The translations under genes were made by a program, and so were the position numbers. From the NCBI GenBank assembly GCA_946479435.1, contig CAMLFX010000050.1, positions 1-22,231 of the forward strand: a stretch of 22,231 nt of DNA, in the 5' to 3' direction. Under the pieces are notes generated by a model that was not told where the DNA came from, did no database searches, and saw only the letters and a program-made list of their open reading frames with translations. Of the stretch, positions 1-10,006 are shown piece by piece (the stretch's first letter is position 1; every line of letters starts with the position of its first letter). The stretch is from an uncultured Sphingobacteriales bacterium. GTDB lineage: Bacteria; Bacteroidota; Bacteroidia; Chitinophagales; Chitinophagaceae.

Positions 1-14
1 TATGGAAGCATGAC

Positions 15-992
15 TTATTTGTTTAGCTCCCTGAAGCCGATCATTCTATTTGCCTCAGGGTCCCAGACCTTTAAACGTAAGCAAGCTGCAATTTCTCTTA
101 TATCCAAAGATGTTTTCCGTGCCATCTGTAGCTGAGGTATTGCTGCCATTGCTTCCGGTAACCTGTAAAAGGGTATGCGTGAATTCAGGTGGTGAATATG
201 ATGGTAGCCAATATTACCTGTCATAAACCTCATAAATGGACTCATTACCATATAGCTTGACGACTCAAGTGCGGCCACCTCATATTTCCATTCTTCTTTG
301 CAACTGAATGATGTTCCAGGGAAATTATGTTGGGCATAGAACAAGTAGGCACCTATTGCACAAGCAATGAACATGGGTATAAAAATAGCAAGCAACCATG
401 CCTGCCAGCCCAACAAGGCAATAACAAAGTAAATAAGTAGTCCATGTGCTATTAAAGCAAATAACGAGTCGTAATGCTTTTTAGGTGAACTAAGAAAGGA
501 ACTTATACACATGCCAAAAATGAACATCGTAAAATAACCCGTCAAAATAGTAAGAGGATGGCGTATAAATAAATACATCCTTCGTTCGCCAGGCGACATG
601 GAAAGGAAATTGGCTTTAGTTGTAATAGGGTAAGAGCCGATACTTGCGCTGAATAATTTTGAATTATGGTTGTGATGATGATCATGAGAACGCTTCCAGA
701 TACTTGCAGGTGCCAATATATACAAGCCATATATAGACATGATCACATCTGCTAACACAGACCGGTGCAAAATGGCGTGATGCTGAAAATCGTGATAAAT
801 AATGAACATACGCACAAGCAACAATCCGCCCAGTATACTGCAAATCAATTTTAGTATAAGAAATGGCATGAACAAGCTACCGGCTAATGCGCATGCAAGC
901 AACAATAAGGTGGATAATAAGTACATCCAGCTTTTGTTCCGGTCTTCGTTTGCGAAAGGTTTTGTTGCTAATATCAGTTCTCTGCCGGTCAT
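15..992 (-). CDS. Membrane fatty acid desaturase
   Basis: A 325-aa integral membrane protein of the fatty acid desaturase superfamily, which uses a di-iron centre to put double bonds into acyl chains of membrane lipids. All three histidine boxes are visible: HDFQHH at residues 67-72, HDHHHNHN at 103-110 and HHIHH at about 264-268. Long hydrophobic segments lie at about 22-65, 143-168 and 180-220, as expected for this family. An HNFPG motif precedes the last box. The ATG start overlaps the stop of the upstream acyltransferase gene by four bases (ATGA), so the two are almost certainly co-transcribed and translationally coupled. That context points to modification of envelope lipid acyl chains. 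Substrate and double-bond position cannot be read from the sequence; a related di-iron hydroxylase or carotenoid-type oxygenase is possible but less likely. Confidence 0.9.
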   Translation of the reverse strand: MTGRELILATKPFANEDRNKSWMYLLSTLLLLACALAGSLFMPFLILKLICSILGGLLLVRMFIIYHDFQHHAILHRSVLADVIMSIYGLYILAPASIWKRSHDHHHNHNSKLFSASIGSYPITTKANFLSMSPGERRMYLFIRHPLTILTGYFTMFIFGMCISSFLSSPKKHYDSLFALIAHGLLIYFVIALLGWQAWLLAIFIPMFIACAIGAYLFYAQHNFPGTSFSCKEEWKYEVAALESSSYMVMSPFMRFMTGNIGYHHIHHLNSRIPFYRLPEAMAAIPQLQMARKTSLDIREIAACLRLKVWDPEANRMIGFRELNK

Positions 993-1873
993 TGGTTTTG
1001 TATAGGACGTTTATGTTTCCAACGGCGATGCGACCATAACCAAACTTCAGGTTGAGCTATTATATCACGTTCAAGCATACGTGTGTGCATTTCAGATATT
1101 TCCCCATCAGTCGTTGCTTTAGGTGTTTCATAAAGTACTTCTGCAAATAGTTCATAATACCCTCTGCGCACTCGTTTTACCGTAGCGTAAACAACAGGAT
1201 AGTTTATCTTTCGTGATATTATCTCCGTGCCTTTGAATACAGGCGTATCTTGATTTAAAAAGGTTGTCCAATATGCACTTTCCGGCGCAGGTGTTTGGTC
1301 TGCAATAAATGCCGTTGCATTTAGTTCGTTCCTGTTCTCCAGCATCTCACGAAACGTATTTTGCATTGCTATTAACTTAGTGCCAAAACGGCTACGCATT
1401 TTATGCATCAGCCAATCGAAATATTTATTGCTGATAGGGTGATATATTACGTACAGCTGTTGTCTTAGTTGAAGGCTGACTGTATTCCCAGCCCATTCCC
1501 AGTTGCCAAGGTGCCCCAATACCAGCACTATGCTTTTATTCTCAGCTGCAAGCTTGTCGAACAAAGCCTTGGCTTCGGGGTTGAAATAACAATGCTTCAG
1601 CATCGTTTCTTTATTTATAGTTAAGGTCTTAAATGTTTCCAGGAAAAGATCGCACAGATATCCATAATAAGCTTTAGCAATCTTCTTTATTTCACCTTCA
1701 CTTTTTTCAGGAAACGAATTACGCAAGTTTATAAATACTATCTCTTTACGATATCCTAATGCATGGTACAATAAAAAGAACAATCCATCTGAAAACTTAT
1801 ATAATATACCAAAGGGTAGTATAGATATTAAATAGATAAGTGGTAAAACCAAATAATATACAACAGCTGACAA
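989..1873 (-). CDS. Lysophospholipid/lipid A acyltransferase, LpxL/HtrB family
   Basis: A 294-aa member of the LpxL/HtrB (WaaM) acyltransferase family, which transfers a secondary acyl chain, classically onto lipid A at the inner membrane; in Bacteroidota, homologues also act on other lipids. An N-terminal hydrophobic anchor spans about residues 4-24. It is followed by the family segment GYRKEIVFINLRNSFPEKS (40-58). The catalytic H-x4-E motif is HLGNWE, with H121 and E126, and a conserved ADQTP-type motif is at about 191-195. No ATG exists between the upstream in-frame stop and the conserved N-terminus, so the start is probably the TTG at 1873, which gives the expected family length. It is the first gene of a two-gene operon whose second gene, the desaturase, starts inside its stop codon. 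The acceptor lipid is unknown. Confidence 0.88.
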   Translation of the reverse strand: MSAVVYYLVLPLIYLISILPFGILYKFSDGLFFLLYHALGYRKEIVFINLRNSFPEKSEGEIKKIAKAYYGYLCDLFLETFKTLTINKETMLKHCYFNPEAKALFDKLAAENKSIVLVLGHLGNWEWAGNTVSLQLRQQLYVIYHPISNKYFDWLMHKMRSRFGTKLIAMQNTFREMLENRNELNATAFIADQTPAPESAYWTTFLNQDTPVFKGTEIISRKINYPVVYATVKRVRRGYYELFAEVLYETPKATTDGEISEMHTRMLERDIIAQPEVWLWSHRRWKHKRPIQNQ

Positions 1874-2209
1874 TTTGCTTATTTTAGTGAAGATAATTAT
1901 TATTTACAGAAGACCTACCTATGGGAGGCATTAGTTGGACCATTATGGTACGAGCAGTTTATGAAAGTTCAAGATTTTGTTGCACCGATATGAATCCTAA
2001 TTATAGAATTACGATTAATATCCTGAATTCAGGTAATAACCAACGAAATATTATTAATTACAGCAAACCGTTTTAATATTCATTCTGTCTATCATGTGAT
2101 TGTCGCTGCGCAGTTATGTCACTGCAAACTATATTTTAATAACAAGAGATGTGTCTTTTGTGTAAACAATGAACACAGGTAAATTCTGGTGTTCAATAAT
2201 AATTACCCT
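1874..2209. other. Divergent intergenic region with a 12-bp palindrome
   Basis: About 336 bp separates the minus-strand lipid operon from the plus-strand giant gene, so both promoters should lie here. I see no exact Bacteroidota -7 element (TAnnTTTG) for either direction. A perfect 12-bp palindrome CCTGAATTCAGG sits at 2022-2033 and could be an operator or chance. No further gene is supported. Confidence 0.4.
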
Positions 2210-5200
2210 ATGAACAATGTATGGCTCAAAGCCATTATGTTATGGATAAGCATATGCCTAGGATGTACAGTGGAGGCACAAATTGCTGTTACTGATGCAA
2301 GGACGGCATTACAACTTGTTCAAAATTTAGCAGGCCCTGGTGTCTCAGTTTCGAATGCCACCTTAACTTGCTCCGATAGTGCAAATGGTACATTCGTTAC
2401 TACTGTCAGTAATCTTGGATTAGAGGAAGGAATAATTTTGAGTACGGGACGATCTGTTAATGCTGTGGGCAGCGCCTCAAACTTTAGATCTACAGCATAT
2501 TACAGGCCCGGAGATACTAGTTTAGATGCTCTTATTTTCCCTACAACAACCAACGATGCATGTATACTGGAATTTGACTTTGTTCCATTAGGTGACACGA
2601 TGAAATTCAGATATGTATTTGGTTCGGAAGAATATACTTCTTTCTCTTGCACTGACTATAATGACGCATTCGGTTTCTTTATTTCAGGTCCCGGATATAC
2701 AGTTCCTCAAAATATTGCATTGATTCCGGGCACTAGTATTCCTGTTGCTATAAACAGTACTAGTGGTGTACCACCCACTAACCCTAATGATACCGTAAAG
2801 TGCCAGTCTATGGGTACTGGTTCTCCCTTTTCCCAATACTACGTGGATAACAGTGCTGGTACAACCGTAGCTTATAACGGCTTTACAAGCGTGTTAACTG
2901 CTACGGCAATTGTTGTCCCGTGCTCTACTTATCATTTAAAACTAACAATAGGTGATGCAGATGACCAGTCATATGATTCCGGAGTTTTTATCGAGGCTGG
3001 AAGTTTCAGTTCGAATGATCTCTCTGTTTCTACTTCTGAAAATCTCCAGGCGCCTGTACCATACTGTGTAAGGGGTTGTAAAAATGGGGTGGTTACTTTT
3101 AAAAGGCAAAAAGTTACTAGTCTGCCGCTTACGGTAAAGTATCAAATAGCAGGTGACGCCTCTAACGGGGTAGATTATGCTACTATTGCGGACTCGGTTG
3201 TTATACCTGCCAGTGATTCGGTGATTGCCCAAACTATTATACCGCTAACAACTGCAAGTGGCACTAAGACCATAAAGTTATTGGTATATTCTCCCTATGC
3301 TTGTAGTACCAGCCCTATTATTGCTGATAGTTGTCTTGTAACAATATATGATTCAATATATGCAAGGATTATTACACCTGATACTAGTATTTGTCCCGGA
3401 ACTTCGCTGACATTAGAAACAATTATAGATACCAGCCTTCGGTTTGCATGGTTGCCAAAATCAGGGATAAATGATACTACTTTAAGAACACCATCAATTA
3501 CTGCGTCTGCAAATGTCTCCTATTATCTTACAGCTTCATTACCAGGTTCTACTTGCGATACCGTTCATGATGTCATAAATATTATGATGTCGCAATCGCC
3601 TAACGTTACCAGCCAGGTAACGAATGTTTATGGTTGTATTGGTACAGATGTGCTCATACCTATTAAAGCTACAGGCGATGACCTAACATATAAATGGCAA
3701 ATCAAATCGGGAGGCGTATATAATGATTTAGGTAATGGGGTTGACTATGATGGGGTAACAAAAGATACGCTAAAACTTAAAAGTATTAGTGTTAGTTGGG
3801 ATGGAAATGACTATAGATGTATAGTATCAGGGAAATGCACACCCAACGATACTACTTCCCCTATCACGCTGAATATTGCTGACGAACCTAATATTACTGC
3901 CAACCCGGTAAACGACTCTATCTGCCAGGGAGGTAATGCCCTGTTCGTAGTACAGGCAACAGGTACCAACCTTACTTATCAATGGCAAATAAGCTATGGT
4001 TTTGGTTTTAGCGACCTGATAAATACAGGGCCTTATACCGGGGTTTTCAAAGATTCTATGAAAATAACGGCGGCTACGGTATCTATGAGTGGCCAAATAT
4101 TCAGGTGTATAGTAAGTGGTTTATGTTCACCTAACGATACTACTCCTAATGCTACGCTGGTTGTGCATAAGTTACCTAAGATAAATACCGACCCTGTAAG
4201 TATACATGTTTGCCCGGATCTGCCATCATCGTTTAGTCTAAGTGCTGAAGCCGGTAATATAGGCTATCAATGGCAGGTAAATACCGGTAGTGGATTTTCC
4301 CCCGTTTCAAACGATGCTACATACAACGGAAGTAATACAAACACCCTGCAAATCTCCTCGTCTTTACCAAGTATGACCGGCTATACATACAGGTGTATTG
4401 TATCGGGCGCCTGTCTTCCCAACGATACGTCTACCAATGCAGTACTTACTGTAGATACAATACCGGTAGTATCGAACCAACCTGCTGGCAATATAGTTTG
4501 CGAAGGTGACACAGCCTCGTTCTCCATACAGGCATATGGCAGCGGCACACTTACCTATCAATGGCAAGTGAACAATGGTGCCGGGTATAATGACCTGGCC
4601 GATGGTATACAATATACCGGCAGCACCACCAATTCGCTGAAAGTATTAGCAGCTACATCATTACTGGACAGTAATGAATACAGATGTATTGTTCATGGAA
4701 CCTGTGATGGAGATACTTCTGATGCAGTAACGCTAACCGTTAAGACTTTACCTGTCATAGGTAACGATCCCAATTCGGTTGTTCTATGCGAAGGCGATGC
4801 TACGATGTTCGCTATTGCGGCAACAGGTTCAAATCTTACGTATCAATGGCAGGTTAAGACCGGAACAACGTTTACGGATATTGTCAATAATGCTATTTAT
4901 AGTGGCGCACAGGCGGATACATTACAATTGGCTACTACAGTTGCCGGTATGAATAAGTATGTATACCGGTGTATTGTATCTGGCTACTGCACACCTAAAG
5001 ATACCTCCAATGTGGCGATGTTAACCGTTCATATACGCCCGGATATAACTGTACAACCAAATGACAGTACTGTTTGTGATGGTAATGTTTCAGCTTTCAA
5101 AATAACAGCTGTGGGCACGAATATTGCCTACCAGTGGCAGATAAATACAGGGAGCGGTTATACTAATATTACCAATAATACCTTGTACACAGGCGCAACA

Positions 5201-8200
5201 AAAAGTTTGTTAAGAATAAGTAGCAGTACACTAGCTATGAACGGTTACCTGTACCGCTGTATCATTAATGGTATATGTACACCTCCTGATACTTCAATGG
5301 CTGCGGTATTAAACGTTAAAGTGCTGCCCCAGATCATTGCCAATCCTGTTGACACTACAGTATGCGATAAAAATAATGCTTCATTTACTATATCTGCCAT
5401 AGGCACTGATGCTGCTTACTTATGGCAAGTAGATAAAGGAACGGGGTTTGTAAACCTATCGAACGGAACTGTATATAATGGAGCAACTACCGCTTCGCTA
5501 TATATTTCAGCATGTACCCCTGCGATGAATAATTATGCTTACAGGTGTATTGTATCAGGATCTTGTACACCACCGGATACTACATTAAGTGCTATGCTTC
5601 ATGTACTGGATCTGCCGTCGATAACCCAGGAGACAACCGATAGTATTGTGTGCGATGGACAAAGCACGGCATTTGGCATTAGCGCAACAGGTACCGCAAT
5701 AACCTATCAGTGGCAGGTAGATGACGGAACAGGTTTCCGGAACATCTCGAATAATTCTGTTTATTCAGGAGTGAACAGCGATACGTTGAAACTGCAAAGT
5801 GCTAATGTACCTATGAGTGGGTATCAATACAGGTGTATTATAGCAGGTACCTGCGCACCGCCTGATACAACTATTATTGCAACCCTTACCGTAAGAGAGC
5901 TGCCTGATATAACACGGCAACCATCGGATAGTACGATATGTGCATACGGAGATGCCAGCTTTTCAATAACTGCAACCGGTACTGCAATAACCTATCAATG
6001 GCAGGTAAATACAGGTACAGGGTTTAGTGATGTTAACAACAGTGCTATATATTCAGGCGCAACAGCATCTGTGTTAAATATAAGCGCCGCACCCAATACA
6101 ATGGATGGTTACCTATACCGCTGTATAGTAACCGGTGTATGTACCCCACCTGATACTTCTACCACTGCAATTTTCCATGTTAGCACGCCCCCATCGCTAA
6201 GTGTAGCACCTCATGCTACCCAAATATGTGAAGGAGGCGATGCTGCTTTTTCCGTAACAGCAACCGGTACCAATCTTTACTACCAATGGCAGGTAGATGA
6301 TGGCAGCGGTTATGCCAATATTTCAAACAATATGCTTTATAGCGGGGTAAACACTAATACGCTATACATAACCGGTGTAACATCGGCAATGTCCGGATAT
6401 TTATACCAGTGCATCGTATCAGGCGATTGTCCGCCCGCAGTTACTTCAGGTGCGCTTACACTTATGCTTACGGTATTTACTAAACCTGTAATAACAGCGC
6501 AGACCGGCGATAAAAGAATATGTGCCGGCACCAATACAAGATTCGCCATAAAAGGCACGGGTACGGGTATATCTTACCAATGGCAGGCAGATAATGGCAA
6601 CGGGTATGTAAACCTTGCTGATGATGCTATATTTAGCGGCACCAACAGCGATTCGCTAAATATAACTTCAGCGCCAAAAGATATAAGTGGCAGCCACTAC
6701 AGGTGTGTGGTGATAGGCGTTTGTTTGCCTGATGCTATATCAACACCTGTAACCTTGACTGTTGATACCCTGGCCGCCGTGCTGCAACAAGCTAAAGACA
6801 GCATAGTTTGCGAACAAACCCCTATATCATTTACTATAGCTGCTGAAGGCACTAACCGCAGCTATCAATGGCAGGAAGATAATGGTGGCGGATTTACAGA
6901 TATTCCGGTTTCATCTCCTGCATATGCCGGCAGCAACACCGAAATATTGTCAGTACCTAATGTAGTACTCTCAATGCAAGGTTATAAATACCGTTGTATA
7001 GTTTCTGCAATCTGCAATACATATGATACATCCGGTATTGTAATATTATCTGTAGATACAATACCGGTCGTAATGACTTCACCAGGCAACAGTATCATAT
7101 GCGAACATGATACTACTATATTCAGCATACAGACCATTGGCACTGATATTCAATATAAATGGCAGGTCGATGCTGGCACTGGTTATACTGACATAACTAA
7201 TAGTACTATTTATTCAGGAGCAAATACAGATGTATTGCAAGTGTCAAGCGCACCTGCTAACATGAGCAACTATAAATACAGGTGTATTATATCAGGTACC
7301 TGCAATCCTCCGGATACATCGGCCGAGGCAATACTCACTGTAAATAGAAGGCCTGATATTGTAATGCAGGCAAGAGATACTGTAGTATGTGAACAAGTAG
7401 ATGCAGCATTCGAGATTTTGGCAACTGGTACCAATATTACATACCAATGGCTGGTGGATAATGGCAGTGGCTGGACTATATTGGTAAATAACAGTGAATA
7501 CAGCGGTGCTACAAGCAACAAACTGGTAATTACTAATACTGATTATTCAATGAGCGGGTGGTTATACAGTTGTGCTGTTTCAGGCTCATGTACACCCATA
7601 GATACATCTCTTGCTGTTACATTGACGGTGAATCAATTGGTGTCTGTTACCACTCAACCGTTGCCATCTGTTATTTGCGATGGTGATAATACTTCTTTTC
7701 AGGTAGCAGCAATAGGCACAGGCATCAGCTATCAATGGCAGGTAGATGATGGTGCCGGATACCGGAATGTTTCCAATAACGCTACTTATAGTGGTGCTGC
7801 GACAAATATGCTTAGCGTGTCGACTGCTAATACTGGCATGGATGGAGAATACTATCGCTGTATTGTGAGTGGTATTTGCCTGCCTAACGATACATCTACA
7901 GCTGTGTTACTGACTATTAATGCTTTACCTGCCATTGCAATTCAACCCGAAGACTCTACCGTATGCGAAGGAATAGACGCTGAATTTTCTATAAGTGCAA
8001 CAGGTACTGCAATAACCTATCAATGGCAGCAAAATGATGGTGCCGGCTTCGCAGACCTGGCGGATAATGGAACTTATACAGGTAGCTTAACCAATACACT
8101 TCATATTGCGTCACCACCGGCTTTTATGAACGGATATGAATACCGCTGTATCGTATCGGGTGCCTGCAACCCGCCCGACACTTCATTGCAACGCTTACTT

Positions 8201-9688
8201 ACAGTGCATACTTCACCTGTTATAACACTACAACCATCAGATACGATAATATGTGTAAGCCATACTGCAGAGTTCAGCATAATCAGCAGTGGATCGCTTG
8301 TTAATTATCAGTGGCAAATAGATACCGGCAGAGGGTATGAAGATATAATGAACACTGTTGATTACAGTGGCGCTACGACTAATATCCTGACTATAGCGAG
8401 TGTAACTACTGCTATGCATAGCGATAAGTTCAGGTGTATTGTTACGGGCATTTGTGCACCAGCCGATACATCTGGCGAAGCAACGCTTTCTGTATTCACG
8501 CCAGCTGCTATTATTACACAACCGGCTGATATAAAAGTATGCGCCGGTGAAAGTCTGACGTTTAACACTAGAGCCACAGGTTCAAGATTAACATATCAGT
8601 GGCAGGTAAATTCGGGGGGCGGATTTCAAAACGTATTGAACGGGGGTATCTACTCAGGCGCTACCTCCAGCAAATTAAAACTGGATGCTGTAACTACAGC
8701 AGAAGATGGTTACAAATATCGTTGCATCATAAACGGCTACTGTGATCCGGGAGATACAACAGATGAGGCTACCCTTGGTGTACGTATCATGCCGGTTGCA
8801 GGTATAACGCCGCAAGGCTCGGTTACGTTCTGTGAAGGGGATAGCGTTTTACTACTTGGTGAGCCGGCAGCCGATGTAACTTATAGATGGCAACTGAATG
8901 GTATGCCAATATCGAAGGCCGGTAAATACATAGCTAAGAAACCAGGTATATACAAGCTTATAGTGGCAACACAATATTGTACATCTACCCCCGACTCACT
9001 ACAGGTGATTGTGCATCCACTACCCGAAGCAGGTATCTTTATTACCAGCAGACCTGTAATATGTGCAGATTCATTTGTTACTATTACTGCATTCAATGCT
9101 ACACAGGAAAGCTATCAGTGGTATAAAAATGGTGAAATAATTGCAGATGCTCGCAGCTATTATTATAATGCTTTTGAAGAAGGATTGTATGATTTATTAG
9201 TGACCAATAATTATAATTGTATGCTAAGGTCTAAGCCTCAGTATCTTGATTTGGATAAACTATCTGACCCTGAGATAATTACAGATAACCTGATGATGTG
9301 CACCAACCAGCAAGCAGAACAATATCAATGGTATTGGAACGGCGCAACCTTAACAGGAGAAATAAATAACTGTTACCTGGCTCCGCATAATGGATATTAT
9401 AAATTGTATATCGTTAATGCCAATAGTTGTCCTAAATGGTCTAACCAGTTAGCCATTGATAAGGTTGCAGAACTATGGCCAAATCCAACTAGCGGACTTC
9501 TAAATATTATGGCCGATAATGCTGCCTATATTGAAATAAGTGATGTAAGCGGAAAAACAGTATATATATCTAAATTCCAGGCTCAGGTTGATATACGCAA
9601 TGTAGCAGATGGTGTGTACATGGTTAGGCTGTACAACCAACAAAAAGAACTTATTAAGGCTATAAGAATAGTAAAGAAGGAAAACTAA
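2210..9688 (+). CDS. Giant T9SS-secreted Ig-like repeat surface protein
   Basis: A cell-surface or secreted protein of about 2492 aa, probably an adhesin or matrix protein (inferred from architecture). The reading frame is open from a GTG at 2189, but the ATG at 2210 directly precedes a good signal peptide ending near VEAQ, so I start there. Domains from that ATG: a choice-of-anchor L domain at about 30-267 (features such as LGLEEGIILSTG, FRYVFGSEEY and NDAFGFFISG), a Calx-beta-like domain at about 285-382 (VDYATIADSVVIPA region), one degenerate Ig/PKD-like domain at 383-462, 18 Ig-like repeats of about 96 aa at 463-2193, three shorter degenerate Ig-like modules to about 2418, and a T9SS type A sorting domain (LWPNPTSG to the C-terminal KKEN). 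No enzymatic motif is evident. It stands alone as a transcription unit, followed by a hairpin at 9828. The frame is intact throughout. Confidence 0.93.
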   Translation: MNNVWLKAIMLWISICLGCTVEAQIAVTDARTALQLVQNLAGPGVSVSNATLTCSDSANGTFVTTVSNLGLEEGIILSTGRSVNAVGSASNFRSTAYYRPGDTSLDALIFPTTTNDACILEFDFVPLGDTMKFRYVFGSEEYTSFSCTDYNDAFGFFISGPGYTVPQNIALIPGTSIPVAINSTSGVPPTNPNDTVKCQSMGTGSPFSQYYVDNSAGTTVAYNGFTSVLTATAIVVPCSTYHLKLTIGDADDQSYDSGVFIEAGSFSSNDLSVSTSENLQAPVPYCVRGCKNGVVTFKRQKVTSLPLTVKYQIAGDASNGVDYATIADSVVIPASDSVIAQTIIPLTTASGTKTIKLLVYSPYACSTSPIIADSCLVTIYDSIYARIITPDTSICPGTSLTLETIIDTSLRFAWLPKSGINDTTLRTPSITASANVSYYLTASLPGSTCDTVHDVINIMMSQSPNVTSQVTNVYGCIGTDVLIPIKATGDDLTYKWQIKSGGVYNDLGNGVDYDGVTKDTLKLKSISVSWDGNDYRCIVSGKCTPNDTTSPITLNIADEPNITANPVNDSICQGGNALFVVQATGTNLTYQWQISYGFGFSDLINTGPYTGVFKDSMKITAATVSMSGQIFRCIVSGLCSPNDTTPNATLVVHKLPKINTDPVSIHVCPDLPSSFSLSAEAGNIGYQWQVNTGSGFSPVSNDATYNGSNTNTLQISSSLPSMTGYTYRCIVSGACLPNDTSTNAVLTVDTIPVVSNQPAGNIVCEGDTASFSIQAYGSGTLTYQWQVNNGAGYNDLADGIQYTGSTTNSLKVLAATSLLDSNEYRCIVHGTCDGDTSDAVTLTVKTLPVIGNDPNSVVLCEGDATMFAIAATGSNLTYQWQVKTGTTFTDIVNNAIYSGAQADTLQLATTVAGMNKYVYRCIVSGYCTPKDTSNVAMLTVHIRPDITVQPNDSTVCDGNVSAFKITAVGTNIAYQWQINTGSGYTNITNNTLYTGATKSLLRISSSTLAMNGYLYRCIINGICTPPDTSMAAVLNVKVLPQIIANPVDTTVCDKNNASFTISAIGTDAAYLWQVDKGTGFVNLSNGTVYNGATTASLYISACTPAMNNYAYRCIVSGSCTPPDTTLSAMLHVLDLPSITQETTDSIVCDGQSTAFGISATGTAITYQWQVDDGTGFRNISNNSVYSGVNSDTLKLQSANVPMSGYQYRCIIAGTCAPPDTTIIATLTVRELPDITRQPSDSTICAYGDASFSITATGTAITYQWQVNTGTGFSDVNNSAIYSGATASVLNISAAPNTMDGYLYRCIVTGVCTPPDTSTTAIFHVSTPPSLSVAPHATQICEGGDAAFSVTATGTNLYYQWQVDDGSGYANISNNMLYSGVNTNTLYITGVTSAMSGYLYQCIVSGDCPPAVTSGALTLMLTVFTKPVITAQTGDKRICAGTNTRFAIKGTGTGISYQWQADNGNGYVNLADDAIFSGTNSDSLNITSAPKDISGSHYRCVVIGVCLPDAISTPVTLTVDTLAAVLQQAKDSIVCEQTPISFTIAAEGTNRSYQWQEDNGGGFTDIPVSSPAYAGSNTEILSVPNVVLSMQGYKYRCIVSAICNTYDTSGIVILSVDTIPVVMTSPGNSIICEHDTTIFSIQTIGTDIQYKWQVDAGTGYTDITNSTIYSGANTDVLQVSSAPANMSNYKYRCIISGTCNPPDTSAEAILTVNRRPDIVMQARDTVVCEQVDAAFEILATGTNITYQWLVDNGSGWTILVNNSEYSGATSNKLVITNTDYSMSGWLYSCAVSGSCTPIDTSLAVTLTVNQLVSVTTQPLPSVICDGDNTSFQVAAIGTGISYQWQVDDGAGYRNVSNNATYSGAATNMLSVSTANTGMDGEYYRCIVSGICLPNDTSTAVLLTINALPAIAIQPEDSTVCEGIDAEFSISATGTAITYQWQQNDGAGFADLADNGTYTGSLTNTLHIASPPAFMNGYEYRCIVSGACNPPDTSLQRLLTVHTSPVITLQPSDTIICVSHTAEFSIISSGSLVNYQWQIDTGRGYEDIMNTVDYSGATTNILTIASVTTAMHSDKFRCIVTGICAPADTSGEATLSVFTPAAIITQPADIKVCAGESLTFNTRATGSRLTYQWQVNSGGGFQNVLNGGIYSGATSSKLKLDAVTTAEDGYKYRCIINGYCDPGDTTDEATLGVRIMPVAGITPQGSVTFCEGDSVLLLGEPAADVTYRWQLNGMPISKAGKYIAKKPGIYKLIVATQYCTSTPDSLQVIVHPLPEAGIFITSRPVICADSFVTITAFNATQESYQWYKNGEIIADARSYYYNAFEEGLYDLLVTNNYNCMLRSKPQYLDLDKLSDPEIITDNLMMCTNQQAEQYQWYWNGATLTGEINNCYLAPHNGYYKLYIVNANSCPKWSNQLAIDKVAELWPNPTSGLLNIMADNAAYIEISDVSGKTVYISKFQAQVDIRNVADGVYMVRLYNQQKELIKAIRIVKKEN
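3596..8788 (+). repeat. 18 tandem Ig-like coding repeats, about 288 bp each
   Basis: The block encodes 18 consecutive units of about 96 aa (5193 bp in all). A typical unit begins LPxIxxQPxDS, then VCEG, SATGTxxTYQWQVDxGxGY, YSGATTNxL, a Met-Gly pair, YxYRCIVSGxC, PPDTS and a closing AxLTV strand. Most units carry three cysteines (VC, YRC and GxC) and the Ig-core Trp in YQWQ. Units 10 and 12 are slightly longer; unit 10 has YQC for YRC and lacks the PPDTS motif, and unit 4 is compressed at the same place. Unit 1 is the most divergent. Confidence 0.93.
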
Positions 9689-9827
9689 TGGAACATTATA
9701 ATTTTCTTGTAATAAATTCAATATTATTAGATTGGTACTTGGTCGCTATGTCGCTTTTATAATATGTGTGTTGGCTTAATGTTTTGTGGTCAACTTAATA
9801 AAATTCGATAAGCTATTTTAGCCATAA

Positions 9828-9855
9828 AAGGAGTTACATTTATTTGTAACTCCTT
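9828..9855. terminator. Hairpin terminator, perfect 11-bp stem
   Basis: AAGGAGTTACA (9828-9838) pairs perfectly with TGTAACTCCTT (9845-9855) across a 6-nt TTTATT loop. It lies about 140 bp downstream of the giant gene and could terminate it. In the minus direction the stem is followed directly by TTTTA, so it could also serve a minus-strand tRNA that once ended at about 9874. Confidence 0.7.
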
Positions 9856-9873
9856 CTTGTTTTGTCAATATTG

Positions 9874-9934
9874 TCCCTCGGTAGGACTTGAAGTGAGGCG
9901 TGAATGATGCTCAAACCAACTGAGCTAAGGAGGA
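9874..9934 (-). pseudogene. Broken tRNA-like gene, 5' half recognisable
   Basis: Read on the minus strand, this begins TCCTCCT, then TA and a canonical D-arm (TAGCTCAGTTGGTTTGAGCA), which is close to tRNA genes of the Asn-type TCCTCCTTAGCTC class. After the D-arm the anticodon arm is unrecognisable, and about 13 nt are missing relative to a 74-nt tRNA. A T-loop-like TTCAAGT follows, but its flanks do not pair, and the 3' end CGAGGGA pairs only partly with the 5' end. I read this as a decayed tRNA. Assignment to Asn is tentative because the anticodon is lost. Confidence 0.6.
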
Positions 9935-10006
9935 GTGTCAATTCCAATAATAGATAATAGATTATTTAGACAGTTGAAGAGGTCAAATGACCTAAATGAG
10001 ATGATT

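Noticed and set aside
3596..8788. Regular 288-bp periodicity considered as a CRISPR or satellite array
   Set aside because: The period is far too long for CRISPR, the units diverge at the DNA level and the frame is open throughout, so these are protein domain repeats.
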